This document shows positions 43,856 through 55,000 of a stretch of DNA of 64,000 bases, one piece after another. Both the position numbers and the translations under genes were made by a program. Under the pieces are notes generated by a model, which ran no database searches, was not told the DNA's origin, and saw only the letters and a list, made by a program, of their open reading frames with translations. The stretch covers positions 7,102,229 to 7,166,228 of the forward strand of contig OW203988.1 of NCBI GenBank assembly GCA_934047225.1. Reading direction: 5' to 3'. The first letter of the stretch is position 1; each line of letters starts with the position of its first letter. This DNA comes from Ypsolopha sequella (taxonomy: Eukaryota; Arthropoda; Insecta; Lepidoptera; Ypsolophidae).

Positions 43856-43869
43856 TATAAAAAGAGAAC

Positions 43870-44650
43870 TCCTGACTGACTCACTGATTCATTCACTGAC
43901 TCATCAACGCACAGCCCAAACCCTTCGACCTAGAAAGCTGAAAATTTGCACAGAGCTTCCCTTTGTAATGTAAACAAGGAATAAGAAAGGATTTTTCGAA
44001 ATTCTACCCCTAAGGGGGTGAAACGGGGGTCCAAAGTTTGTATGGGGAAACAAGATTAGTTAGACTATTTTATTCGAGGCTTCACAGGAGTACTCCTATC
44101 TATAAATGAGTAAACACGTGTTTCAGTTTTTTTCAGAATTCAACCCCTAAAAAGGGGAAATGGGGTGACAAAATCTGAAAATCAACATGGGTATCGTTAG
44201 TATGGTCTATCGAGTCGCTAATTACGAAAACAACAACGATTTTAAAATCCAACGTGGTGGACGTGAAAAAGGGCTTTTCCAGAATTCAACCCCTAAAAGG
44301 GAGAAATGGGGTGACCAAGTCTGAAAACCAACATGGGTATCATTTGTATGGTTTATCGGGTCGCTGATTCCGAAAACAACAACAATTTCTAAATCCAACG
44401 TAATGAACGTGAAATAACATCATTTCCTGTTGGGGTGCGATGGGGTTGAAATTTTGCAATGTGTAAATATCAATATGGGTGTCGTTTTTATGGTTTTCTT
44501 GGACGTTAATTACGAAAATGGCATCGATTTTGACATTTAATTTAGTGGACATGAAAATTCTTGAAAGTATGTGTGCCAGAGCAAATCGGCTGTAACAGAC
44601 GGACAGACAGATAGGCACACAAGTGATCCTATTAGGGTTCCATTTTTTCC
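43870..44650 (+). repeat. CTGACTGACTCACTGA-type repeat with internal tandem units
   Basis: It starts CTGACTGACTCACTGATTCA and has three decayed units of about 145 bp. Units 1 and 2 contain AATGGGGTGACnAA, ATCAACATGGGTATC and GTCGCTnATTnCGAAAACAA. It ends GACGGACAGACAGATAGGCA and GATCCTATTAGGGTTCC. It abuts the Helitron helicase fragment. Confidence 0.65.
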
Positions 44651-44652
44651 TT

Positions 44653-44838
44653 TTCGCAATGACGATTAATCAGTCTCAGGGTCAGTCACTGAAAACAGCA
44701 GGAATTAATCTTAGGGGGGACTGCTTTTTGCACGGCCAGTTATACGTAGCCTGCTCGAGAGTGAGCTCACCTAGCAGCCTGGTCGTGTTAACAGCTGAGG
44801 GCAGAACTTCTAATGTAGTATATAAAGAGGTACTTTAA
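44653..44838 (+). pseudogene. Helitron helicase (PIF1-like) C-terminal fragment
   Basis: The frame reads FAMTINQSQGQSLKTAGINL, then HGQLYVACSRVSSPSS and stops at 44836. These are helicase motifs V and VI at the end of Helitron Rep-helicase proteins (TINxSQGQ, VACSRV). Everything before FAMTI is missing; the upstream bases belong to another repeat. The ORF's ATG at 44623 lies in that repeat and is not genuine. Confidence 0.8.
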
Positions 44839-44892
44839 GTATGAATAAAAAAAAACTAATAGGTAATAGGCCCCGCCAAAATAATTTACCTG

Positions 44893-45122
44893 CGGGCCTA
44901 TTATGTATCTCTAGTTGCCTTCTGGACTGGGTTCCTATCATCAAAAACATAGATATACTATCGAATTCCGATTTCCTAAGGATATTTTCGCTCTTGAAGT
45001 GACGTCACAGTTCGTAAATAGTTCAATACCCACTAAAGGCAATTTTGAAATTTCAGTTTTTATCTATGTTTTGATGATAGGAACCCAGTTTAGTTGGCAA
45101 CCAAAGATATAGAATAGGGGGG
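44893..45122. mobile_element. Family D MITE, copy 3, in the Helitron tail
   Basis: Full-length copy with the same ends as copy 2. It lies in the noncoding 3' part of the Helitron after the helicase stop at 44838. Confidence 0.8.
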
Positions 45123-45162
45123 CTGGAGATCAAATAATTGCACCAAAAACACTGCAAACCAG

Positions 45163-45392
45163 TGGGTCTATTATGTATCTCTAGTTGCCTTCTGGACTGG
45201 TTGTCTATCATCAAAAACATAGATATACTATCGAATTCCGATATCCTAAGGATATGTTCGCACTTGAAGTGACGACACAGATTGTTAATAGTTCAATACC
45301 CACTAAAGGCAATTTTGAAATTTCAGTTTTTATCTATGTTTTTGATGATAGGCACCTCGTTCAATTGGCAACTAAAGATACAGAATAGGGGG
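45163..45392. mobile_element. Family D MITE, copy 4, in the Helitron tail
   Basis: Same orientation and length as copy 3, 40 bp downstream of it. It differs from copy 3 at several positions, so a simple recent tandem duplication is unlikely. Confidence 0.8.
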
Positions 45393-45960
45393 CAGATTTA
45401 AATACGTTCTATAAAAATTACTACACAAAAACTAAATCTGCGCGGGCGAAGCCGCGGGCAAAAGCTAGTCGTCTAATAAATACCATACGATTTGACGTTC
45501 GGGACTAAACCTCGTGAAATGTTGACTTTAAAATTAATAAGTAGTACATACTATTTAGAAAAATAATAAAAATAATTAAAAAAAAAAATCGACACAAATC
45601 CCAAGAAAATCACTTTTAAAACTGAGCGTTTTTCCATATGTCAAATTTAATGTTAAATAAGATTCCTAGATGGCACTGTCGTATTCTTTAGCAATAGAAT
45701 CAAACACAAAATTTGCACCGATTCCAAACAAACGAAAAACAACTTTGACGTTGATTGCTACATAACAAATTTTATCTATGGTGACATAGACAGCGCCATC
45801 TGGAGGAAAGCTAAGAACTAATAAAAAAAACAACGAGAAAAAGGCTCAATTATTTTTCAGTCATCTGACTTTGGTTTACAGTATAATAAATTGCATGCGA
45901 TGTACACAGTGGAGTGACTAAGCTTCATCAAATAAAAACTATGGAATAGATTTAAAAAAA

Positions 45961-46505
45961 ACGGCCAAGTGCGAGTCAGACTCGCGTATCTAGGGTTTCG
46001 TATTGTGAATGATAAATTTAATTTTCTCATTTTTTTCGTATATTTCTCAACCGCTTTATTTTTCCTGTAATCTATACGTAAACACAAATAACCATGATTT
46101 TTAAAAAAAATTTTTGGTGTAACAGTTTTGTAGATAAGGAGGGGACAGACATTTTTTGTGGTTTTTCTAAGATTTCTCGAAATAGATGCAATTAAATATA
46201 GCCATACATATTTTTACAATCAGCTTTTTAATATCTACAACCCATGTTGTATTTTTATAAAATATTTTTTAATTTATTTTACTTCTTTTTTTATATTTCT
46301 CAGTTGTGCTCATTTTTTTTAATTGCTTTTGTTTTTCTGTAATCGGCCAGTTATGATCTATAATCCAATTATTTTTTCATATTCTTCGGTCTACTAGTTT
46401 CGGAGATAAGGGGGGGACCTGTGACATACGGACGGACGGACGGACAACGGAGTCTCGCCATAAAGGTTTCATTTGTACCTTTTAGGTATGACGGAACCCT
46501 AAAAA
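45961..46505 (+). repeat. Family A repeat, copy 3 (uninterrupted)
   Basis: It runs from CGGCCAAGTGCGAGTCAGAC to GACGGAACCCTAAAAAC. It contains ATGCAATTAAATATAGCCAT at 46189, the same bases that supply the ATG of the reverse transcriptase ORF in copy 1. It is therefore the empty-site reference for that insertion. Confidence 0.8.
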
Positions 46506-46541
46506 CAATGAATATAATATGAAAAAAAATCCCTTCTATAA

Positions 46542-46742
46542 TCATTATTAGAGTGCATTACAAACTTAAAACCAATAAGAAACAAAATTTAAAAGCACAA
46601 ATATTTTGAAAATATTCCTCGAGCCAAAATTTGAAATTGCGACCTCCTGCTTTACATGACAGACGCGCTATTTTTCAAATTATTTGTGGTTTTAAATTTG
46701 TTTCTGATTGATTTCAAGTTTGTAATGCAATCTAATAATAAT
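46542..46742. repeat. Inverted-repeat element with a tRNA-like centre
   Basis: ATTAGAGTGCATTACAAACT pairs with AGTTTGTAATGCAATCTAAT, about 50-bp arms. On the minus strand the centre reads CTGTCATGTAAAGCAGGAGG then TCGCAATTTCAAATTTTGGC, similar to the anticodon arm and T-arm (B box) of a eukaryotic tRNA, but with a poor B box and no acceptor stem. It is not a functional tRNA gene. Confidence 0.5.
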
Positions 46743-47056
46743 TAGAGTATTCCATGGTAATTCAAAGCGATGGATTTCGCAATAAAAACATACTTACCAT
46801 AATATTTCCGCACGTGCCTGAACGTCCAAACACTAGATGGCGCTGAGGAAGCCTACATCGCGATATCACTTTTTCCATGCCACAAATAATAAAGCATGAC
46901 ATCGATGAATAATACAAAGCAATAACTAGTGCATATTTTTGGTTGTGTTTTACCCTTTTTGGTAGAATACAGAAATGGGTAATAATTTACAATACGTCAG
47001 GAACTGTATTATTTGACCTCTACAACGTGTAACAGAAAAGTGTAGTCACTGGTCAT

Positions 47057-47315
47057 CAGTGGCGTGCACAGAACTTTTTGCTGGAAAAGCAAGCAATTGG
47101 TCAAGAACAACAATAAAAAAGTATGAAAAAATTTAGATATCACTTTGAAAAAAATATTTGTATGCCGCCAGGGTAGACAATGTCTACCCTAGAGTGAAAA
47201 TTTCCTATACAAACTTTTTTTTTTCAAAGTGATATTTAAATTTTTTCATAATTTTTTATTGTTATTCTTGACCAATTGCTTGCTTTTCCAGCAAAAAGTT
47301 CTGTGCACGCCACTG
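47057..47315. mobile_element. Family J hAT-like MITE, copy 2, with 8-bp duplication
   Basis: CAGTGGCGTGCACAGAACTT to AGTTCTGTGCACGCCACTG, arms of about 125 bp meeting at GTAGACAATGTCTAC. CTGGTCAT is repeated exactly on both sides (47049-47056, 47316-47323), the hAT target size. Confidence 0.9.
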
Positions 47316-47395
47316 CTGGTCATATAGCTTATTCAGTCAATGGTATAGAACAACTTTTACTATGGAGCCTACCCTGAAATCAGGAAAAAAAATTC

Positions 47396-48000
47396 AAGGT
47401 GCTTTATGCTGCGAAAGTGCTGCCACGTTAGAAAAAAAATAATGCTTACTTACTACAATATTTATTGAAAATCTGCTCAAGTAAACGCGTATATATAGCA
47501 ATGAACTATTTTTAAATAGCATGGTTTTCATAGACAACGTTTTTATTGTTGTCTTTACTTTTGCTAAAAACGGCCGGTTTAGTGTAAATTATGTTCTTTT
47601 CAATGCAAGTGCTCGTAAAGGCCAACTTTTTATGCATCAAAACCGAACAGAAGTGGATTATTTTGCCGTAGGGCTTTATTATTATTATATTTACTTATTT
47701 ATTTACGAGAAGTTCGCTAACCTGCAACCTTTCCTGTGTACTATAAATGTTATACTTTTTTTCCACTGTTTAATGGCTCTGGATACAGTCCTTTGAGCCA
47801 ATCATAATTTAAAGTTCATAAGATTATATTTGTTTTGTTTCCTCACACTATGCATTGAAAAACATAGTATGATACACGGGCGTAAAAGCAATAAATTACT
47901 TTCATGTTTTAAATCATCCTCGTAATTTATTCCTTTTCGCCCTTGTAGCATAAACTACTATTTTCTAAACTGGCACCACTTTCCAGCATATAGCACCTTA
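47396..48000. mobile_element. Family L element, copy 2, with family M inside
   Basis: AAGGTGCTTTATGCTGCGAA and GTGCTGCCACGTTAG are the inverse of CTAAACTGGCACCACTTTCC through GCATATAGCACCTT. Family M copy 4 occupies 47597-47962. Confidence 0.75.
47597..47962. mobile_element. Family M element, copy 4, inside family L
   Basis: Same borders as the other copies. Flanked on both sides by family L sequence (AAACGGCCGGTTTAGTG and TTCTAAACTGGCACCACTTT). The 91-codon frame here is not conserved among M copies. Confidence 0.75.
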
Positions 48001-48149
48001 ACATAGAAAAATGCAATACCTACTTGGCCAAAATGTATAGAAGGACAGATTTTTTTTCGAGATTTCGAGATTGGCTCCATAGTAAAAGTTGTTCTCTACC
48101 ATTGACTGAATTAGCTCTTCAAATATGACCACATTCTGTTACACGTTGT

Positions 48150-48700
48150 AAAAAAAGCATAGCAAAGAATACCTACCTACTACCTATACATAATAATAAC
48201 TGTTGTAGCTAGTATAATAAAAAGTTCCGCACCAAGAAGTTTTGGTTATTATAAGCTTCTTCTTTCTTCAACAAAACAGTTACATAAAAAATAAATCTCA
48301 TAGATTTACAAAGCCAAGGAAACCTCGTGTCACCAAAATCGATTGCCAATGTGTGTGCTGTGTAATAGTGGGTACCCTAAATATGTTAAAAACAAACAAG
48401 GATATACGTTAAAATTTTTGTGTTATCGTCGTGTCGCACATACCCGTTGTCATGTCAAGATGGGTCGTTTGACAATGTATATGTTAAAGCCAAAGTAATT
48501 AAATAGCGATTATACATAATGGCTTTATATTATATATATTCGCTAAACTGCGTAGATAATGTAATAAATTTATTATTTTATCTAGAGATTATTCATAATA
48601 GCTAGTTGGAATTGGCTGAAGTAAAAAATAATTTAATATTTTAGTGACAATTTAATTTTAAGTTACAAAACTTGGGACGTCACCTCGTTTCGCTCCGCTT
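48150..48700. other. No gene seen
   Basis: AT-rich, no frame or border of note. Confidence 0.35.
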
Positions 48701-48714
48701 CGCTCGGCTCCTTT

Positions 48715-49500
48715 TTAACCGACTTCAAAAAGGAGGCGGTTCTCAATTCGAGTGTATGTTTTTTTTTTTTTTTTTTTGCCGTTGTTACTCCATAACTCCG
48801 TCATTTCCCAACCGATTTGAACAATTCTTTTTTTGTTTGAAAGAGTATACTTCCAGGTAGGTCCCATTTTGGGTTTGGTCATGATCTGATGAAGGTCTTC
48901 AGAGATAGGCAGTAGAACTCCTCAGAAAATGACAGCATATCTCTCGAAATTGAGGCAATCGCTATGTACTTGGGTGCTGATTACAAGGTATTACTTGAAA
49001 ATCGACATTCTTCCACCTGACCTTCGATCCTGGCTTCATCAACATATTCACCATAGAACTCTTCAACGGATCAGAGCACATAACTCGAGATTGCGGCAAT
49101 CACTGCGTTAGGGTGCTGATTCAAGGGTATTACTTGGAGATTATCAGAATACCCACCTGACCTTCGATCCTGGCTTCATCACCATATAACTTCTCAACGG
49201 ATGACAACACATAACTTAAGATTGCGGCAACCAGTTTGTGTTAGGGTGCTCCTTGCAGGGCATTGCTGAAAATTGCCAGTGTACCCACCTGAATTTCGAT
49301 CTTGGCTTCATCACTGTAGAACTCTTCAACGGATGACAGCACATAACTCGAGATTGCGGTAATCATGTTGTGTTAGGGTGCTGATAGCAGGAAGCTACTC
49401 AAACATGGCTACTTATACTCACTTGAACTTCGTTTCATATTAACACCACGTTTGCAAGAACTACCTATACCTCACAATTTAACCCAGCAACACTAAAAAA
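48715..49500 (+). repeat. AACCGACTTC repeat with tandem units
   Basis: It begins TTTTAACCGACTTCAAAAAG GAGGCGGTTC-like bases and a long T run. It then has three and a half tandem units of about 131 bp starting at 48937, 49080, 49211 and 49343. Each unit carries TAACTCGAGATTGCGGCAAT, TTAGGGTGCT, CTTCGATCCTGGCTTCATCA and CTTCAACGGATGACAGCACA. A widespread lepidopteran repeat class by my recollection. Confidence 0.75.
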
Positions 49501-49505
49501 TGTGA

Positions 49506-49867
49506 AATAAAATAAACTTTTAACAAAAAAATAGCAACCGACTTCAATAGTAACAGCAGTCATTCACTAAAAAGTTAATAATAATTCTATAAAGACCGAT
49601 GGTACCGAAGCAACACTTTTGCCGACTTCTTTCTTCCTGAAACATTATGTTATCTAGAAGTCGGCGTATTTCCTACGATATAGCAACATAGAAACCAATA
49701 TAAGAACGCCGACTTCTAGATAACATAACGTTTCAGGAAGAAAGAAGTCGGCAAAAGTGTTGCTTCGGTACCATCGGTCTTTATAGAATTATTATTAACT
49801 TTTTAGTGAATGACTGCTGTTACTATTGAAGTCGGTTGCTATTTTTTTGTTAAAAGTTTATTTTATT
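49506..49867. repeat. 162-bp arm near-perfect palindrome
   Basis: 49506-49667 and 49706-49867 are inverted copies with a single visible mismatch (near 49642), separated by 38 bp. The arm contains CAACCGACTTCAATAGTAAC and CTTTCTTCCTGAAAC. It starts within the tail of the AACCGACTTC repeat. It may be an inverted duplication of that element's end. Confidence 0.85.
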
Positions 49868-49869
49868 AA

Positions 49870-51780
49870 TCTATATTACATGTAAACCTAACATGCTCCA
49901 CCTCGCTTCGCAGGTCGTCGCACCTATTTTTTGACTTCTGGTGAAATATTTTCGATTTCATACTTTAAAGTCGCCCACTCAGTATTTTTAGTCGCACGCT
50001 TTGGTATTTATTCCGGACACTTGAAGTCACTAATTATATTTTTATTCGCCTGTATTGTGTTTTTTTACTTTATCCACGTCTTACTAGATATTATGTATAA
50101 TAGCTAGATTATTTGATTAAATCTGCTCCAATAATCACTTTGTCTAAATTAGGTAGACATTATAGGTATATGTAATGGCTGGGGAGTATAAATAATATCT
50201 AGATTGATTACTTTGGCTGTAACATATACAATGAAAGAAACGAGTAGCGTAGTCATTTCAATCGAGACGGTAATTTATCGATAGAATTATAAAATAAGAG
50301 TACATCTCTAGTAAAAACCTAACAACTGTGAAATGCAAGTCTCAAGCACTTCTTACACCCGCATTTTACCGACGATTAGTACGTCCCAAATGTGATGGGT
50401 GGTGGCTGGTGAGTGTGAGCCCTATCGCCGTGATTCAGCCACAAATTGACCAAAGCTTGTGGCTTTCGAAGCACGGAGGCCGAATTCACGGCGATTAAAC
50501 CCTTACGAGTAGTTCGTTCGAATTTCGCCTGATGACGGCCCCACTGAGGGGTCGAAATATAGCGACTAAAACCATTTAAGTGTTTATATTTATGTGGAGT
50601 AAAACATATATATATATAAAATAAAAAAGGCCCTTGAACGGTGTTTTATAAAAATATTTTATTAACATAATTATTATAACTAATTATGTTTTACATAGAT
50701 CCTTGATAATTCCGTAAGAAGAAACAGGTGGTTAATGTCTTCATTAAAGTTTTATTAATAAAACAATACAACGGTTTGTTTATCAACGTGCAGATAATGA
50801 TGGTTCACTACACGTAATAAAAAGTATTAGTTTCTATGAACACCATAGCAGGATGGCACGATTCCGATATATTTTCAACGTCCGGAAATTCCGAGAAAAT
50901 ATAAATTTATTTATTTATTAATTTTTAACAACTGACTCTATTATTACATGTTAGAAACCTAATGCAACAGTGTAGGCACAATTACATCTAACATAAAAAA
51001 TATAAAAAACACCAACAATCTAAAAATACACGAAAAATCTAAAAAAAAATTATAGATTAATATCTTAAAACACAAAAAATCAAAAATCTACACAAATTCC
51101 CATAGCTTAATTTCTAAAAGATTATTTTCCTTTTTTTTTCAGAGATTATACCTACGCCATATTAGGACATACTTCTCATTATTTTGGTAAATAAATTAAC
51201 CATTATTTTTTATGATTTTTTAAACAATTATCCGATATGACGTCACTTGAGAATTTTAGACATTATACTGATTGTGATGTGTGAATGCTTATAAAAAAAG
51301 TGGTTTGTCTCGTCTGTCTACTCATCTGTCATCCATCTGTCAAATCAGTCGGAAGCAAATTATTATAAATTTATCTTGATAGCGAAGGACACATTTCTCA
51401 CAGCCATTTCTCAAGTGCCGTCATACGAAGGCAAATGGAAGTTGCAGCTTTTTCGTAAAAATATTCATCATCATGAGGTTTTTAGACCCTTGTGGTCTAA
51501 AATACGGCTTGTTAAACCTAAATCTCAAAATGGATTTTGAATTAACACACCTTAAAATAATTTTATCTAAGCAAGTTTTAGATAGCACAAACAATATAAT
51601 GTCGCTCTTGTGAACTCACTCAATGAACACGACATAAAAAATGTCTGATAAAATTTTCCACCTTGTGCACTAAGATTTCGTTCGACACTTGTATAAATAT
51701 ACAATTATAAATAATATGTAATAAATATGCTATTTGCTTCAACTATCGAATTTTATTATTTACTTATTATTTACCGTCTT
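49870..51780. other. No gene; one family U-like end
   Basis: GCCTGATGACGGCCCCACTG and GGGTCGAAATATAGCGAC at 50527-50565 recall the family U terminal repeat. A small hairpin TTTAGACC/GGTCTAAA is at 51480-51502. Nothing else supported. Confidence 0.4.
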
Positions 51781-51999
51781 TTAACATAACAGCAGCGGCT
51801 TCAGTCATTGAATTATAATTTCAAGTTCGGCGGCCTCTCATAATACGTGTTTAAAATCGCCTTCTCAGAGGACCGACCGGCGAAACGAACAAAAAGCCAA
51901 TTTCATAAAACTATGCACCCGACTGCAGGGCCCATAACAATAAATGAGCAAAAGCTCCAGAACCAGATGCCTTCGCCAATCAGTGATTCAGCTGGCACC

Positions 52000-52620
52000 A
52001 CCCAAATGTAACTCAGTATCCATTGCTTACTATCTTCAAACTTTTGATTAAGATTCTTCGAAACACGCAGCAGTGTAGCACGTCTAAAATAAACAAACGC
52101 GTCGCTCAATTCTCGCTCTTCCGCTCGTGGTACGGAAATCTGCAAGTCCAGCACTACTACAGACGCAAGCGTTGCGACGAGGAGGCTTCGAAGGCACACA
52201 ACCGCAGCTTTTTCACGCGACGACCGCGCCAGTCAGCGCCGAGCCGCCGTCCGCGCGCCCGTCTGTGCTTTCAGCATTCGTCCCTCACCATCGAACGTCG
52301 CGAAAAAAGTTTGCCACCCCCCGATAACCACGTCCAGACTTCCCTTTCAACACCCCACAAGTTGAAAGCCGAACAGTCTCCAAGAACGTCGAGGGTCCCC
52401 GAGAAGTGACCTTTCCAAACCGGAATATCGAACCCCTCGGAACGGGTTTCGCATGGACCTCGCAGGACTTGGTGAAATGGTGCTAACTTAATTTTTAGGT
52501 GGAGTGTTCAGTGTTAGTGACTTAACTTATCTTTTCGTAGTTGGTTTCGTTGAGGACTGGACTTTTAGTTCAGAAGCAAATACTACAGGCCGCTTTGAAA
52601 AAGTGCTGTTGAAAGTTTCT
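52000..52620 (+). promoter_or_regulatory. Candidate promoter and noncoding first exon
   Basis: A CpG-rich block (52100-52450) in an AT-rich surrounding, with initiator-like CAGTCAGC (52230) and TTCAGTGTTAG (52507). It ends at the donor-like GTAAGT at 52621. No frame has coding character; the 128-codon frame at 52023 is due to GC-richness. A 12-codon upstream frame starts at ATG 52452. If real, the gene's coding exons lie beyond or far into the following 8 kb. No TE similarity was seen. Confidence 0.4.
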
Positions 52621-52961
52621 GTAAGTATCACAACTGAAGAAAATATCGCCAATTAATAGATGATATTTAAGTAATGGCTTTATGGTTGATAAATGTATGC
52701 TACCTAGCTAGATAGAGATGAAGAAAGTACGAATGATTGATGACCAATAAAACAAAATGCAAATAATTAATGAACGTACATATTTATAGCTCCTTGCGAT
52801 AGAAAAACAGCAAGTGTCAAAAAAAATATGTATACATTTATTTCCATAATTTATATTTGAGAAAATAAAGTAGTTGATTATTAAAACTAGAAACAAACTA
52901 GAGACAGAACAGCTGGACGCGATCTTGTCCTTGTTATTATAAAAAGTACAGAATCTGTAAA

Positions 52962-53600
52962 CTATATACATATTTTATACCAACCCAATTTTAAGATAGC
53001 AAAAAGTATTTCGGTCACTGAACAAACAATACCTTTTTTATCTCCTTCAAGTACTGATTGATATCTACTCGATACTATAACTAATTCTTTATTTTGTTTT
53101 TTTTTTTTACTTATTCTGTTCAGTTTGTGATGTAAACACATTGTCACAGACGGTTTAAAGTCTTCATCATAAAGAGAAATCCCATCGTCAAACAGAAATC
53201 GAACTTCCAACCACGTCTCGAGGCAGTGTGCAACATCGATTGAAAGCGCCATACCATGCCATGTGAGGCCAATAATCTATTTCTACTTTAACCGAATGTA
53301 CAAAAAACTGCACAAAAACGACTATTGCTGGCTTTGTGAGACGAGAAAAAAACATCACCTCTAACTTGTTTTTCACTTTGCCGACAAAATCGCTCTCGAC
53401 ATCTACTGCAATTCGGTTTTTGATTGTAGAGAAATTATTATTGAGATGTACCTATCAAATTTCTTTTCTGCCCGTTTTAAACCTAAAGTTTGTTGTGGGG
53501 TCATACATATGTTTGTTTGATTACATCTATCAATTATTGTGCAATTATTATCCGTAGAACATTTATCTGTCAATGTTTTGTTGTTATTGATGAACAAAAG
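52962..53600 (-). pseudogene. Unidentified decayed coding tract, minus strand
   Basis: Three successive open stretches in different frames (53597-53403, 53420-53188, 53252-52962) abut or overlap end to start on the minus strand, as expected of one coding region broken by two frameshifts. Composition is coding-like: the first has spaced cysteines (KCSTDNNC, DRCNQTNIC), the last is rich in charged residues (FDDGISLYDEDFKPS). I recognise no family. Plus-strand frames over the same span are hydrophobic and look like shadows. Confidence 0.35.
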
Positions 53601-54396
53601 AAATTCAATTACAACTCAGAAGGTATCATTCTTTGTATATCAGTGTTTTTATTTTATCTCATTTTTGTAGATATAATGTATGTAAATAAAATTGGTTTTT
53701 CTTGAATAGTAACACGGAATATATTTTGTTATTTTAAGGGGGTTGAAAGTACAAGACTATACTACGTATATTAGTATTGATTAATTTACATAAATTCAGT
53801 CTTTTATGTGAAGACTAAGACGATTTATGGATATAAATAAATATATTATTTGAGTAATTTTTTTATTTATATAAAACAAACCATAGAAATAAATGTTTAT
53901 CTCACACTGTTATTATTTATGTAAATAACTCGCATGTTGCTTCAGTCAACTTCCTGCCTGAGATATAAATCTTATATAAACATCGATATATATCGATAAA
54001 TAAATCAGTATAGACCAGTAAATAATTCCTAGATAAAAACATCAGTCACAGTACATAGGTACTATATTGATGTTTTTAAGTGTCCATAATGAAATTTGTC
54101 CAGAGCAAACACTTTGTTCTAACAAAACATTCCATGTTAAGTTTAAGGTTATAACTAGAATCCTATAGAATTCGAGAACTTGGTTACAAACTATTATCAA
54201 GTATATCCATTTGGTTATCTAATTTCGATAACAATTGAAGAACAACCAATATGCAACACGATCGCGCCTTGTGTAATTGGACGGGTTCACTGACACATGA
54301 AAAAGGGAAGAAATAAATACAGATTACTCATGACCACAGCACATGTGTAAAATCGTGGAAATAATGGTGTCGGAAACGTATTTTATTAATATCTGA

Positions 54397-54726
54397 ATAT
54401 ACGATGATGACATTGATGTCCAAAATAACAACTTATTGTACGAGTAAATGAGAATAACGGTAAACCCTCAAAAACTTGAGGTCATTCGCTCTCGCATCAC
54501 ATAAGATGATGTTCAAAACAGTATTATTTCTATAAATGGCCTCAACGAATTTATTGCCGTACACAATGAAAAACATTTTGATTTCGATAAAGATGGAAAC
54601 GTTAAAAGTGATGAAAGAAACGATTTATCGTTAAGCAAGATCAGATCACACGCGTACTCGAAAACATCAAAAAACAATTTAATCTTGTTTAGAAACATAA
54701 AATTATCAAGTACGGTTAGTAATTAA
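54397..54726 (+). pseudogene. Unidentified coding-like tract, plus strand, two in-frame stops
   Basis: One frame stays coding-like from 54397 to the stop at 54724 and is broken by TAA at 54445 and 54502. After the first stop it has an ATG (MRITVNPQKLEVIRSRIT), and the last part is hydrophilic with an acidic-basic stretch (HFDFDKDGNVKSDERND). That stretch recalls an EF-hand loop superficially, but there is no full EF-hand. No homology recognised; chance cannot be excluded. Confidence 0.3.
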
Positions 54727-54808
54727 AATAAGAACGAGCCAGAAGATTCGGCTGAAGTATTTTTTAGTACCTGCCTATTTAATTTGTCAGACGTGGTCAA
54801 AGATTATG

Positions 54809-55000
54809 TCATTGCGCATGCACAGTCTTTTTATACCTGTGTATGAGTATCTGCCATACTTTAGTTTTCATCGTGATTTGTTTAGATATGTTCTTGATTA
54901 CTTTAGATAACGTCAAAAAGTCGAATTCTATCCCCGACACGTCCTGTCGTACATTTTTTGACAGTCTGACAGGATTATCTCTACAATGTATTGATTTCAA
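54809..55000 (-). pseudogene. Unidentified coding-like tract, minus strand
   Basis: A 63-codon frame with balanced composition (RLSKNVRQDVSGIEFDFLTL) ending at 54809. It extends a few codons upstream of its ATG without a clear start. The plus-strand frame over the same bases is more hydrophobic and less convincing. Confidence 0.25.

Larger units (their letters stand above)
44653..45469 (+). mobile_element. Helitron 3' portion with two family D insertions
   Basis: It contains the helicase end (44653-44838), family D copies 3 and 4, then the hairpin CGCGGGCGAAGCCGCG (45441-45456) and AAAAGCTAGT, with CTAG at 45465-45468. Helitrons end in a short hairpin followed by CTRR and insert before T, as seen here. 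The 5' side is truncated at about 44650. Confidence 0.75.
47022..48149. mobile_element. Family K element, copy 2, with two insertions
   Basis: The outer ends ACAACGTGTAACAGAAAAGT and CATTCTGTTACACGTTGT are family K. Family J (47057-47315) and family L (47396-48000) lie inside, and each is surrounded by K sequence that is continuous in copy 1. Confidence 0.8.

Noticed and set aside
44623..44652. ATG at 44623 as start of the Helitron helicase fragment
   Set aside because: These bases belong to the neighbouring CTGACTGA-type repeat; helicase similarity begins at FAMTI (44653).
38983..45388. Similar short ORFs starting MPSGLG in three places
   Set aside because: They follow the family D MITE copies and appear only because those copies are similar; the fourth copy lacks the frame.
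45857..46087. 76-codon minus ORF in family A
   Set aside because: Lies in repeat sequence and is not kept in copies 1 and 2.
46590..46660. Functional tRNA gene
   Set aside because: Only anticodon-arm and T-arm similarity; poor B box, no acceptor stem and no A box.
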